Assembly: GCF_000471905.2 (NCBI RefSeq)
Contig: NW_006498435.1
Coordinates: forward strand, 4,050,006 to 4,114,005
Source of the DNA: Amborella trichopoda
Taxonomy: Eukaryota > Streptophyta > Magnoliopsida > Amborellales > Amborellaceae
Length of the DNA: 64,000 nucleotides
Reading direction: 5' to 3'
Shown piece after piece: positions 23,030-34,560 of this stretch. Numbering within the stretch: the stretch's first letter is position 1; the number at the start of each line of letters is the position of its first letter. The translations under genes and the position numbers were made by a program. The notes under the pieces were generated by a model. It searched no databases. It saw nothing but the letters and a program-made list of their open reading frames with translations, and had not been told where the DNA came from.

Positions 23030-23880
23030 GCTATGATTTAATGGTCATATAGCCTTAACCATTGCGTAGAGAAGTTTAACATCATGCAGCTAGGATGTAT
23101 GCTACAGTTTAAGGTCATATAACTTGGACCGTGATGGTGATGGATGATGGTCTGTGGAGGCCATATAGTGAGTATGGTGATGGCATGACTCACGTGGGGG
23201 AGATGGCATGAGACCATCCATGTATAATGGGTGGTGTTTGTGTGGAAGATGGATAAGATGTGGCCCACTGGCTATCGGTGAGTATGGATGATGGAATGGC
23301 TCACCGGGGATTCATGAGCCTGAGCCTGACTCTCTGGGGAATGTTGTGAGATTATGAAGGGGAATGGAGATGGACTCAATGGGGAGGAAGTGAAGGTGGT
23401 ATGCACGCATGCACAGGTCGACTAGGGGAAGCATGCATGGAACGACATGCAAAGGGCTTGCATTCAGTGAAGGGGGCACACTTGTGTGGAGGCATGTTTA
23501 AGGTCATGCCACTGGGACTTGGGCAAAGCAGTTTAGCGTCATGAGACCAGAACGCGTGCTACAGTTTAAGGTCATGCAACTGGACTATTGTGCAAAGCAT
23601 TTTAACGTCATGTGGGAAGGCCCAGGACATGTGCTACAATTTAAAGTCATGCAACTAGACAATGGTACAAAGCAGTTTAACGTCATGCAGCTAGGATGTG
23701 TGCTATAGTTTAGGGTCATGCAAGTGGACTGTTTGTGCAAAGAAAGTTAATGTTTGGCGGTCAGGACATGCGCTACAGTTTAGGGTCATGCAACTGGACT
23801 GTGGTGCGAAGCAGTTTAAGATCGTGCAGTCAGGACATGCGCTACAGTTTAGGGTCATGCAACTGGACCTTTGTGTGAGT
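23030..23880. repeat. U3 TTTAAGGTCAT array (remnant copy)
   Basis: Monomers such as CAGTTTAAGGTCATGCAACT followed by GGACTGTGGTGC occur in two blocks (about 23,030-23,140 and 23,500-23,880). Here many units read CAGTTTAGGGTCATGCAACT. Confidence 0.8.
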
Positions 23881-24439
23881 TACCATGTATGAGGGTAATT
23901 CTGTGAGTGGTAGACTCGCTGGGGGATGTGAAGTGGATGAAGCTCCATGGGGAATGAGTCTATGGATTGTGGTCTAACTCACTCGAGATGAAAATGGCCG
24001 AGACCATTTATTGATAGTGGGTTCAGATGGTGAAGGTTGCTCAGTGAGGGATGGTAGACGAATGCGGACTCACTGAGGATTAGGGAGTGAATGTGACTCC
24101 CTGGTGATTACAATGGGTATACTCATATGATCGAGGGCATTAGTATGACTCCATTGGGGATGGAAAGGTGATGGGCATCGAACTTTGCCGATGTGCACAC
24201 AGACGGGTCGGCTAGGGAAGGCATGCATGGAGGCACATGCAAAAGGTGTGAGTGCAGAGGCAAAAGGGTTGGTGGCAACATGGGAACATGCATGCCTGAG
24301 CGCTCACGATGGGTTGCACAAGCATGTGCGATAGCCTGATGACAATGTACACACATGATGGCTTACGACTGTTTGTGTGAGGCACATGTGTAGGAGTTCA
24401 CAGACGGCGATTGGGTGGAGATGAGCACGCACGACGGCT

Positions 24440-24612
24440 GTTTGGGAATGTGAACACTCGCGGTAGCTACTTGATGATATGAACACTCACGACGGCTACC
24501 TGGTGATATGAACACTCGCGGCAGCTGCTTGGGGATATGAACAGTCCTTGCGGCTTCTTGGTGATATGAACACTCGTGGCAGCTGCCTAGGGGATATGAA
24601 CACTCAGGTGGC
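24440..24612. repeat. Array of about 36-bp units, GATATGAACACTCGCGGCAG
   Basis: Five units run from about 24,440 to 24,612 with the core GATATGAACACTCGCGGCAG then CTGCTTGGG. The array occupies the position of the CCGGCGCTAG-type array of the other LTR copies but differs in sequence. The arms GCGGCAGCTGC are palindromic. Confidence 0.75.
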
Positions 24613-25490
24613 TGAACAAATGCATCCCGGGAATTAGACTAGGGCTCGTGGCCCCGTCCATTGTCGCTTAGTTTCTTCAATTCCTTGGCTTTTTTGAAAA
24701 TGCTCTTTGTTTCTTTATGAAATGATACACAAGTTCCCATAGACTTGTGTGTCATTTACATTTTAGGAGGGGCAGGATTGGGAAAGGTCGGTCATAAAAA
24801 TGGGTAAAAACCCTTTTCAATTTTTCTCACCTTAGTAAAAAGAGTTAAAGAATTTTCACCATCAGGAAAACATAACTCTTGCACCATCCGAAGGTTTTGG
24901 CGAGGGTTTTGGTGAGGACAAAGAAGAGAAAAGGGATTCACAAGAGATTCCAGCGAAGGGAGTTTTTCATCAAGGAGGTCGCAAACATAGAGGAGATTTC
25001 TGGGAAGTTGTAGAGTTATTTCGGTGACCTCTGGTACCTTCTGGAGTTGAGTGAGGTGAAGTCTGGGGTCCTGCGGCATTCTTCTGGTGGTCACAGGGTG
25101 GAACACGCGGTAGGCTGAGTGCTTGCGATAGTTTTTCAGCGGTCACAGAGACTCTTCGGGGTCCACCAGTAGTTTTTCGGTGAGCAGGATAGGGAGCCAT
25201 AAATTTGTGGCTTTCGAATGGTTATTGTCCGCATGTGTGAAGGGGATAGTCATGCTATGAGGTGTCGTGCATGAAGTGCTCAGCAACTGAGAAGGAAGCA
25301 TTTGCAAGAGCGCACGTGAGAGTGCCTTTGGCACATGGGAAAGGCACGTAAGTGTTACACTCTTGGCAACATCAGTAAGAACGTACACGACAGTGACATA
25401 CGCGACATTTGAACGTGCACGATGACAAGACAGTAAGCAAGGGAGATGTTTTGAGCCTCCCGCTTTTAGGGAGCTATTTGTACTAGACTA

Positions 25491-25939
25491 CCCAAGAATT
25501 GGGAACAGCGCAGGGTGCACTGAGAGATACCAGCGGATGAGGCTTGTCCTGAAATGCTTATGCTGGGGTAGGAAACAAGGAGTATTTTTTACAACCAGTG
25601 CTTTATCTTTGAGTGGATCGAGGGGAGAAAGGTCCTTGACATGGAGGGACAACCGGTGCAGGACATGAACTCCCTGATTGGGAGTGGCCCTCAGAGTGCT
25701 CCAGTTACAGGGTTTAGGTATGGCAGATCTTCAAAAAGGCTCGCACTTATGAGAGGAAGAAAGAAGAGTTAAAAGAGACCCACGCCCTCAGTACCCTCAG
25801 AGTTCGACTTTGAGTCTGAGCCTCCCCTAAGGTGAAAGAACACTAGGCCGACGCAACCTCTTCTAGGGGTTCAGTCGGTGGTTGATACTTCATATCCTGC
25901 CCCATCTGAAGCTGGTGGTGTGTCTGCTGCTGTTGCAGG
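25491..25939. other. Unassigned 450-bp stretch between the element A remnant and element B
   Basis: It has no clear match elsewhere in the window. It ends exactly where the element B LTR begins, so it is the left flank of that insertion (GCAGG at 25,935-25,939). A short plus-strand coding-like piece (for example SVPSEFDFESEPPLR near 25,790) is visible, but no family is recognised. It may be the edge of another old element. Confidence 0.4.
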
Positions 25940-26639
25940 TGGTTAGGTGCCTCAGTCTCACCCTCTAGGTCAGGATGAACAGGTGGCACGTGTCTCAAGT
26001 TTTAGGGGAACTCGGGACTTGAGACAGCTATCTCGAGAACCTTGTTAGGAAACAAGAGCCGGTATATCAACCGATGAAAGAGGAATTTTAATGTGAGGCG
26101 GGACAGACCTCACCTGAGTCCGTGACTCACTTGAGTTGACTCGCGCAGGCGCCCTCTTAAATCACAACAGAAATCCCCCAGTCCAACAACTGGTTCGGAA
26201 TCGCAGCCCTTGGCCTGTACTCTCCTGTTTATGTAATCACAAAAACATGGTTATTTTACAAGACATGTGGGCCAAGGGACCCCATCTTGTCTTTAGGCAA
26301 ATGCACATAGGCATGCACATTCACAAGAAGAAGAAAAGAGTAAAAAGGATAGATGAAAGGAGAAGAAAGAGGTAGAATAAAGGAATGAGGAAGATAGGGA
26401 TTTGACTAAGTGGCTAGATTAACACAATAGCTAGACCAGCAAGTGATTGACTGATGTGGTAGCAATACAGGCAACATAACTCAGACCGGCACAACGACAA
26501 TACTACTAGATGATAGAACGATCACTTACTAGCCTGACATGATGGCTAGCCTATCGTGGCAGTAAGATGGGCACGGTAACTCAGACCGGCACAACGACAA
26601 TACTGCTTGACGACGAGACTACCATGGCAGTGCTTGACT

Positions 26640-26835
26640 TAGCCTCCCTTGATCAAACGAGAGGGAAAGAAGAAAGAAGAAAGAGAAGGGGAAGAGAAAA
26701 TCAGAAAGGAATAGAGGAGAGAAGAAAGAAAAGGAAAAAGAGGAGGAAGAAGAAAGAGGGAGGAGAAAAGAGGGAAGGAAGAGAGAGAGTAAAGAAGTAA
26801 GAAGAGAGAGAAAGAAGAGAGAATGAAAAAGAGAA
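26640..26835. repeat. Purine-rich (GA) tract in U5
   Basis: About 190 bases are almost purely A and G on the plus strand, immediately before the hairpin array. ORFs on the opposite strand are serine/leucine-rich low complexity and not genes. Confidence 0.8.
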
Positions 26836-26836
26836 A

Positions 26837-28085
26837 CATGGACGGCGATGAAGTTCCACCTCCATGACAGAAGAGGGAGAACGGGAAAACATGGACGACA
26901 ATGAGTTTTCGCCGTCCATGACAAGGGAGAGAGAGAACATGGATGACGATGAGTTTTCACTGTCCATGTTAGAAGAGAGAGAGAACATGAGAGGGAAGAC
27001 ATGGACGACGATGAGGTTCCCTCATCCATGACAGAAGAGAGAGAAAATAGAAGAAAATATGAACAGTGATGAGGTTTCATCGTCCATGATAGAGGAGAGA
27101 CAAAATAGAAGAAAAACATGGACGGCAATGAGCTTCTGCCATCCATGATAAAAGAGACAGAATAGTATAAGACATGAATGACGATGAGCTTCCACTGTTT
27201 ATGACAAAAGAGAGAAAATAAAAGAAAACACGAACGGTGATGAGCTTACGCCATCCATGACATAGGAGAGAGAGAGCAGAAGAAAACATAGACGGCGATG
27301 AGCTTTCGCCTTCCCTGACATAAAAGAGAGAATAAAAGAAAACATGGATGACAATGAGCTTTCGCCATTTATGACGTAGGAGAGAGAATAGAATAAAGCA
27401 TGGATGATGATGAGCTTTTATCGTCCATGACAGGGAAGATAGAAAATAGAAGAGAACATGGATGGTGTTGAGCTTACGTTGTCCATGACATAGGAGAGAG
27501 AGAATAAAAGAAAACATGGATGGCGATGAGCTTCCACCATCTATGACATAGGAGAGAGAGAATTGAAGAAAACATAGATGACAATGAGCTTTTGACGTCC
27601 ATGACATAGGAGAGAGAGAATAGAATAAAACATTGATGGTAATGAGCTTCCATCGTCCCTAATAGAGGAGAGAGAAAATGAAAGAGAATATGGATGGTGA
27701 TGAGCTTTTGTTGCTCATGACAGAGGAGAGAGAAAATATGGATGACGATGAGCTTTTGCCCTTCATGACAGAGGAGAGAGAAAACATGGACGGTGATGAG
27801 CTTCCACCATCCATGACAGAGGAGAGGGAAAACATGGATGATATGAGCATCCACCGTCTATGACAAAGGAGAGAGAAAGCATGGATGGTGATAAGCTTCT
27901 GCCGTCTATAACAAAAGAGAGCAAACATGGATAGTGATGAGCTTCGATCGTCCAAGACAAAGGAAAAATAAAACATAGACGGTGATGAGCTTCTGTTGTC
28001 CATGATATAGGATAAGAGATAACAGAGAGAAGACATGAATGACAATGGGGTTTTGTCATCCATGACATAGAAGAAGAGACATGGG
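26837..28085. repeat. U5 array of about 24 hairpin units, element B type
   Basis: Each 48-58-bp unit has the arm ACATGGACGGYGA, a loop close to TGAGCTT, the opposite arm TCRCCRTCCATGAC, and a purine spacer such as AGAGGAGAGAGAAA. The arms are inverted repeats of up to 12 bp. Examples are at 27,785-27,815 (CATGGACGGTGATG facing CCACCATCCATG) and at about 27,300. Longer units carry an extra AATAGAAGAAA segment. The matching position of element C has an array with different arms (56,745-57,715). Confidence 0.9.
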
Positions 28086-28184
28086 AACTTGGACAGAAGC
28101 CCAGCCTGCCACTCGGGTTAAGGCTTGGCTTACTATTCATGTTCTAGGAGTAAGAAGATGTCATACCTGACGATAGGCTCTGTC

Positions 28185-28660
28185 GGGAATGAATGGAGAA
28201 GAGAGAGAAAGAAGAGAACAAGAAGAAAGAAGGAAAAGAGAAATTAGGAAAGCGAGGAAAGAGAAAGGAGAGATAGAAGAGAGGGAAGGAAACTAAACAA
28301 AGAAGATCTGAAAAGAGAGAGGAAAGAGAAAGAGATAGATGAGAGAAGAGAGAAAGAGAAAAGAGTAGAAAGATGAGGAGGAGAGAGAAATAGAGAAGAA
28401 GAGAGAGAGAAAGAGAGAAATGAGAGAAAGAGATAGATAAGAAGTGAAGAGAAGTGAAGAGCGAAAGAGATAGATGAGAAGAGGAGAGAGAAAGAGAAAT
28501 AAAAAGAGGAGAGAGAAAGATATAGATGAGAGGAGATAAAAAGAGAGAGAAGAGAGGAGGAGAGAGAAAGAGAGATGAGATAAAGAGAGAGATGAGAGGA
28601 GGAGAGAGAAAGAGAGAGATGAGAGGAGGAGAGAGAAATAAAGAGATGAGAGGAGAGAGA
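28185..28660. repeat. Purine tract (GAGAGGAGGAGAGAGAAA type), about 475 bp
   Basis: It consists of nearly uninterrupted GA-rich sequence on the plus strand, with occasional T, ending at GAAAGTTACCTTC. Shorter equivalents are at 57,710-57,810 and at about 41,805-41,830. The opposite-strand ORFs of 140-201 codons are low-complexity artefacts. Confidence 0.9.
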
Positions 28661-28751
28661 AAGTTACCTTCACCAAGGGGTATGTGACTTTTTCTTCTCT
28701 CTCCTCTCTCTCCAAGATGTGCCCACAATTTCAATGTGAAAACTCTCAAAT

Positions 28752-28812
28752 TTTATTTATAAGATTGAAAATGAGGGTCCTTTTACAATTACGTTTAGCA
28801 TGTAATTATAGA
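28752..28812 (-). promoter_or_regulatory. LTR promoter and poly(A) block of element B
   Basis: On the minus strand TTCTATAATTACA (28,801-28,812) stands where element C has CTATATAAAC, after the shared CCCAATTCTATA block. AATAAA is at 28,752-28,757. The TATA motif looks weakened compared with element C. Confidence 0.6.
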
Positions 28813-31289
28813 ATTGGGCCCAAACATGAGTGGATGCCCAAAATCTAGCCTAATTGATGATAATTAAAATTTAATTGAATTAAAATAAAATCTAGAAATG
28901 GATGCAAAAGGACTATTTTGCCCCTTCCCAATAATACATGAAATTCCAAAACAGTCCCTGCTGTTGCCCAAGAACGTGCGTGATCTTCCATGAATGATTC
29001 GAGATTACTCCAGCATTCACTTGACTGAAAGATGATTGCTTTATTATCGAGCTTGGTATGACGATCGATTTGATACCAACCTCGAGCCACGGGTCGCAAC
29101 TTTAGGCCACGATCATGCGACTCAAAATTTGTATAGATCCTAAAAACTTTCAATCGATAATGTGCTTGTTTCTTGATGTTTTTCTTTGGTTTCTTCACTG
29201 AATTTCACTGAGCAAGTCGTCACCATCACGTTTCAACAACCGCAGCTTGAGTTCGTGTTCAGACGAAGATTTTGTCGTCTTGAGTTTTTGGCTCGATCTT
29301 GGTAATCCGGCAGTGACAAACTTCAGCAACTTTGACACGTTCATGTGCCAAATCCAATCATTCATCATACGTGAAGTTCAGACCAGACATAGCCTTAGAC
29401 CTTACGTACATAATGCAATTGGTTTCGCGTCGATTGGTTAGGCGAGCGCCGTGATATGACCGCTCGAGAGAGGCATGCAGCTGCTGAATTTTTTACAATT
29501 GTTTTCACGAAACCTCTCTAGTTTTTCTCCCTGCTCGGGTATCGTCAAGGGGCGTTCCACATATCAAAACTCTCGTCTTGATAAGACGAACATGCTCTCC
29601 AAATTTGAGCACGATCCGACTCAAGACATGTGAGATACAAGTCTTCAAAGTTGCTGCTCGTGACTATGCAAACAAGTCTGCTTTAGTGGAGATTGTGCAG
29701 GGAGGCCGTAAGGGAATGGCATGCGGCCTACCCCCTTTTAATGTTTCACCCATAACTTTGTCTTGGAACATTTGTTTAAGTCGAAACTTGACCCCCTAAC
29801 GGTTTTCGCCCATGCCAAATCCAATGGCGGTGGTCTCATAGCTGTTTGACGCATCAAAAATACAGATCTAGTTATGGGGTCCATTTTAGGGTGCTAGAGG
29901 CTGCTTTTTCTGGAACTGTTTCTTTGTCTGCACTGCCTTAGACATGTCGGATTGCGACGAAACATGACAGGTGGCCATTTGGAGTGCTTAGGAAGATTCA
30001 AACCTTGGGGCAATTCTGATTCTGTAAGGAATTCCATTGTAAATCAAGCCTTTATTGACTGGCTTCTCTTTTATTCTGCATCGGGGACCTAAGGTGCTAA
30101 AAAATGTCTTCAAACAGCTTGTCCCGCCAAATGTTGTGCTTCGAGAGAAGCGAGAAGGACAACATTCGAAAAATTTTCTTTAGCTTTATTACTTTTTTCT
30201 TCCTAACCACAGGACCACATGAACGCCAAGGAGATCCACACAATGTTGTAACTAGGATGATCAGACATTTGGATGCAATGTACAAGTCCATTAGTGTATA
30301 CTTAGGGGGAGAAGAGAATTTTTTAAGGATCCTATCAAAGTCCTCACCCTCGCATGGACTCTTTGTGATTCTGATAGTTGAGGATTTTTTACGGACCTCG
30401 TTGATCAGAATTAAGCCCGTCTGGCAGTCGAGTGTCATTCTTAAGGGAATTTTTTCCCCATTTAGTTTGGTTTTGTTTGTTTTGTTGTTTGTTCTGGATG
30501 GCCTACTGAAGTGCGTTTCACACCAGATTTTGCTTGGTAGGCAAGGTACCTCAGTTTGTCGAGGTGACCGGCTTTGAGCATAACCCCTGCTTACTGCTAG
30601 CAGTTTCAACAATCAGGATACCTCTCTTCTTTGTTCGAGGTTACCCTTGAGGGCTCAATCCTGTTGCTCCATAACAGGTCTAAGGTCTGGCTGACTTGGC
30701 TTTCTTGGGGCACCTTCAGCATCTTGGAGTGCGTTAGTGACCTCATGGGAATAGTGCTCTTCTTCATGAGACTTTTACTGCCTTCTTAGCGAGTATTTTA
30801 TCTTTCGAGTCCTCTTTACGAATGGACTCAGGTTGTCAGAAGATTTCCTTGAAGCTCATCTTTTTAGGTCTTGGTATCAAGACATTCTGACACCAGGGAT
30901 TTTTCTTTTGAATGCTAGTTGAAGCTGTATATAGAGGCGAACATTCCATCAACCTGTTTATTGGTCCAAGCATCCTTTATAAATTTTTACTTGGACTTGG
31001 GAAGCGGCACTGTAGAGACAGCTTCACCAACTTCCTTTTATTTGGGGTCTTTTACCAATGACTTTTTGGCCACGTCCACCCTTATTTTTTCATTTTTACT
31101 CATGGTGCCCTTTTGAGGTTTTTCACCATCCTCAGGTTTTTCTTTTACGGATCTCTTTTACTCATGGTTTCGTAACCATGCCCGTCTGTCATTTTTACTC
31201 ATGGCATTCCCTTGTCTAGGTATACACCATGCTTGTTATTCTTTTTTTTTTTTTGGTGAAGGCATGGTTAGGGTCATGCCTTCGGGACC

Positions 31290-32520
31290 TGTACGAAGCC
31301 TTCTAACGTCATGCGGCCAGGACGTGTACTATAGTTTAGGGTGGAGATGGATGGCAGTTTGTAGAGGCCATGGAGTAAGTATGGTGGTGGTTTGGCTCAC
31401 TTCGGAGGGATGCTACGAGGGTACCTATGAAAGATGAATGATGTATGGATGGTGGAAATTGGTGACCTACTAGCTGACGGTGAGTGGGATGGCTCGTCGT
31501 TTTGTGAGCATGAGTGAAACTCACTGGGGAATGATGAATGGTAATAAAAGGATTCACTGGGGAGTTATGAAGGTTGTGCGCGCACACGAACGGGTCGGTT
31601 AGGGAAGGCATGCTTGAAGACACTTGTAAAAGGCGTGTGCACGTGTGTGTGGGCGTATTTAAGGTCATGCCTCCTGGATCTATGCAAATCAGTTTAACGT
31701 CAAGCGGTTAGGACGTGCACTATGGTTTAAAGTCATATAGCTTGGACCGTGGCTATGTAGTTTAAAGTCGTGTAGCTAGGACCGTGCAGTTTAAGGTCAT
31801 GCAACTAGACTTCCACTATATTTTAAGGTCATATAGTTCGGACCATGGTGTTAAGCCTTTTAACGTCATGCAGCCAGGACGTGTACTATGGTTTAAGGTC
31901 ATATAGCTTGGACCATGGCTATGCAATTTAAAGTAGCTAAGACCATGCTGTTTTATGGTCGTGCAACTAGACCTTTACTACAGTTAAAGGTCATATAGTT
32001 CAGACCATGGTGCTATGCCTTTTAATGTCATGCGCCCAGGACCTGCACTATGGTTTAAGGTCATAAAGCTTGGACCGTGGCTATGCAATTTAAAGTCATG
32101 CAGCTAAGACCATGCAGTTTTAAGGTCATGCGACTAGACCTTCGCTACAGTTTAAGGTCGTATAGTTTGGACCATGGCTGTGCAGTTTAGGGTCATAGTC
32201 CATGCAATTTAAGGTCATGCAACACAGACCATGCAGTTGAAGGTCATGCAACTAGACCTCCACTACAGTTTATGGTAGTATAGTTTGGACTATGGCTATG
32301 TAGTTTAGGGTCATGCAACACGGACGATGCAGTTTAAGGTCTTGCAACTAGACCTCTGCTACAGTTTAAGGTCGTACAGTTGGATTGTGGCTGTGTATTT
32401 TAGGGTCATGCAGCATGGACCATGCAGTTTAAGGTCATGCAACTATACCTCCGCTATAGTTTAAGCTTGTATAGTTTGGACCGTGGCTGTGCAGTTTAGG
32501 GTCATGCAGCACGGACCATT
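31290..32520. repeat. U3 TTTAAGGTCAT array (element B copy)
   Basis: About twenty monomers lie mainly at 31,640-32,520, alternating ...GGTCATGCAACTAGACC and ...GGTCATATAGTTTGGACCATGG. Several units read TTTAGGGTCATGCAGCAC. The flanks match the other LTR copies. Confidence 0.9.
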
Positions 32521-33009
32521 ATGGGTAACCATGTAAGTGAAGCTTAATAGGAATAGGTCTGTGGATGGTAATCTGACTCCTTGGGGATAAAGTAGTGAAG
32601 GCCTTACATAAGAAGAGGGCTTAGATGGAGATAGTGGCCTTACAAGGAGTGGTTAACGGAAGTGAACTTCGTTGATGATTAGGATGTAATTGTGACTCTC
32701 AGGGGTAAAAAGTGAGACTCCATGGAGAATGGGCTTATGGAAGGTAAGCCGACTCCTTGGGGATAAGATAGCAAAGGAATAACGACTTGGTGCAAAACAG
32801 ACCCATTGAGGGTTGAAGAGGTAAGAATGATCCTTACTCCACTGAGGATACTGGGCTACAATATGGGTGTGCCTCCTACTGGGGATGAGGGACAATGGCT
32901 TAGTCCTGACTCAATTAGGGATGACAGATCACGGCCTGGGTGCAACTCCACTGGGGATTATAGGTCACAGCCTGGGAGAAACGACCTAAGTGCAACTCCA
33001 CTAGGGAAA

Positions 33010-33345
33010 ATGATAGGACACACACGGCGGTGACCAGGTTTTAGTATGTGCGGTGCTAGCACATGCACGACGCTAGCATGGGGAGTATAACACACATGGT
33101 GGTGCACTTGAACGGTAGTAGCATACGGCATTAGCATCGATGGAGGTAACACGCGGAGCGGTGGACTTGACCGGTAGTAGCATTGACACGTACGATGCTA
33201 GCACAAGCGGAGGTACCACATGCGACGCTAGCGTGTACAGTAGCAACACAGGAGGCAGTAGACTTGAGAACACAACCGGTGATGGGCACAGCTAGCGCTA
33301 GCTTTAAAGAACACAGTCGACACTGGGGGAAGATTACACAAACAA
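33010..33345. repeat. U3 array, outer block, diverged form (GCTAGCAC and GGCGGTG type)
   Basis: Short units such as ACGATGCTAGCACA, ACACGGCGGTGACC and ACGGCATTAGCATCG repeat about ten times with much variation. The block corresponds in position to the CCGGCGCTAG array of A and C. Confidence 0.65.
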
Positions 33346-33565
33346 CGCTGGCCACAATTTTCACATACGGCGGTGACCCATGTTAGGGCCTCGGGCTTGA
33401 GCCCGACCCGGTCTTAGTCTCTAATGCATTGGGCTTCATGGGCGGCCGTAAACCTCTGTTCGGGCCTCGGGTCTGAGCCCGACCCTGTTCGGACCATTGT
33501 CGTTTGGTATTTAGGGACGTGCCTAGAATTCTCGATTTGTTAGGTGCAGTTTGGGAAAACATCAC

Positions 33566-33575
33566 TTATATAAGG
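33566..33575 (+). promoter_or_regulatory. TATA-like box in U3 facing antisense to pol (element B copy)
   Basis: TTATATAAGG is followed by GGGTAAACCCCATTTTAACT and TTTTACCAAAGGTAGAA, paralleling 4,431 and 46,383. Function is inferred. Confidence 0.45.
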
Positions 33576-34309
33576 GGGTAAACCCCATTTTAACTATTTT
33601 ACCAAAGGTAGAACGCATAAGGCATTTAGCAGTGAGAGTGGGAGAGCTCCGACGAGAATTTTGGCATGCATGCAGAGCTCGCAGGTGAGGTTTTACAGAA
33701 GTTTTCCAAAGGCACAAAGATCTTATGTTAGCTTCGACGTGAACGGAGAGCACTTGAAGGGAGTTTACAGGGATCTGCTAGTGAGAACTCCGGAAAGAAG
33801 GAGGAGAGCAGTAGTAGGGTTACACAGTGAATCAAAGAGGCATTGGTGGGCTTCTCCTCACCTATGTCAAAGCCATATAAGTTCCAGCATGGGCTCTGAG
33901 ATACTAGAACAGAGAATGAGGGTGTAGAAGTGGCTTGCCACAGGCTTTTGATGGTTTTTTTATGATCTTCTGGTTGTTTTCTATCATCAAAAAGAGGGGA
34001 AGGTACAAGAGTGTATTTCTGTCAAGTGGAAGGGTTTCTCGACAAGAAGGCGAGAGGTCACAGGGAGTGAACAGTCTCTTGAAGACAAAGGGTCACATGC
34101 AGGTAATAGTTGCGGGGAGATGAGAGGTCACCGATAGTGAACGGTCACCAAAAGGTGAACAGTCACGGGGAGTCGAGGGGTCTTGAGGAGCCAAAAGATT
34201 ACCTGCAGCCAAAGGGACAAGGGAGTCGAAGGGTCACAGGGAGACGAAGGGTCTTGATGGAGCTGGATAATCACCGTATGGAGCGTCACGAGCAAACACA
34301 CGCGGTAAT

Positions 34310-34560
34310 AGAGAACACAACCGGCATTAGCCTTAGCCGGTGTTAGCCCTTGGTCAGACACAGGTGGCATTGGTCCTTGACAACACAGACGGCGTTAGAC
34401 TTTTTGGGAAATGTAGTCGACGCTGCGCCTTAGAAACACAGCCGGCGTTATCCTTTAAGAAACACTGCCAGCACTGAGCCTTAGAAACATAATCGGTGTT
34501 AGTCCTTTCAAGACACAACCGGCACTAGTCTCATGTGACGCTAGTCAGTGCCTTAGTCAC
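34310..34560. repeat. U3 array, inner block (ACAACCGGCGTTAG type), element B
   Basis: Units such as AACACAACCGGCATTAGCC, ACACAGACGGCGTTAGAC and AACACAGCCGGCGTTATCC repeat about eight times at a spacing of roughly 30 bp. The block is equivalent to 5,070-5,230 and 47,110-47,290. Confidence 0.75.

Larger units (their letters stand above)
1..25490 (-). mobile_element. Element A: Tat-lineage Ty3 LTR retrotransposon, split by a nested element and cut by the window start
   Basis: Read on the minus strand the order is 5' LTR remnant, leader, gag, linker, RT, RNase H, second RNase H, integrase, 3' LTR. That order with two RNase H domains is known for the plant Tat lineage (Ogre, Retand and relatives). 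The left LTR runs off the window. The right LTR survives only as an interior part, itself interrupted by the gag-only element at 13,993-22,511. The coding part is broken in many places (more than ten by eye), and it contains an assembly gap. Its LTR and pol match elements B and C along their length, so the three belong to one family. It is old and inactive. Confidence 0.85.
22512..25490 (-). repeat. Right piece of the 5' LTR remnant of element A (U3 part)
   Basis: It continues the Tat-family LTR from the nested insertion. Landmarks match 43,600-46,900: the AAGTCCTCACCC block, TTTACTCATGG repeats near 22,900, a TTTAAGGTCAT array (23,030-23,880), and a degenerate antisense TATA/leader block near 24,793. 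A GATATGAACACTCGCGGCAG array (about 24,440-24,610) stands where other copies carry CCGGCGCTAG units. Similarity fades by about 25,490 and I do not see the pol-proximal LTR end. Confidence 0.7.

Noticed and set aside
26837-28085. CRISPR-like regular array
   Set aside because: Units have inverted arms and repetitive purine spacers, not unique spacers, and the setting is a plant retrotransposon LTR.
27077-28749. Long serine/leucine-rich ORFs opposite the GA-rich and hairpin arrays
   Set aside because: They are low-complexity products of purine-rich repeats with no recognisable domain.
30097-30612. Overlapping 157- and 171-codon ORFs on opposite strands in the U3 of element B
   Set aside because: The same LTR block in A and C does not keep an open frame. 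Similarity is at DNA level, as expected for LTR sequence.
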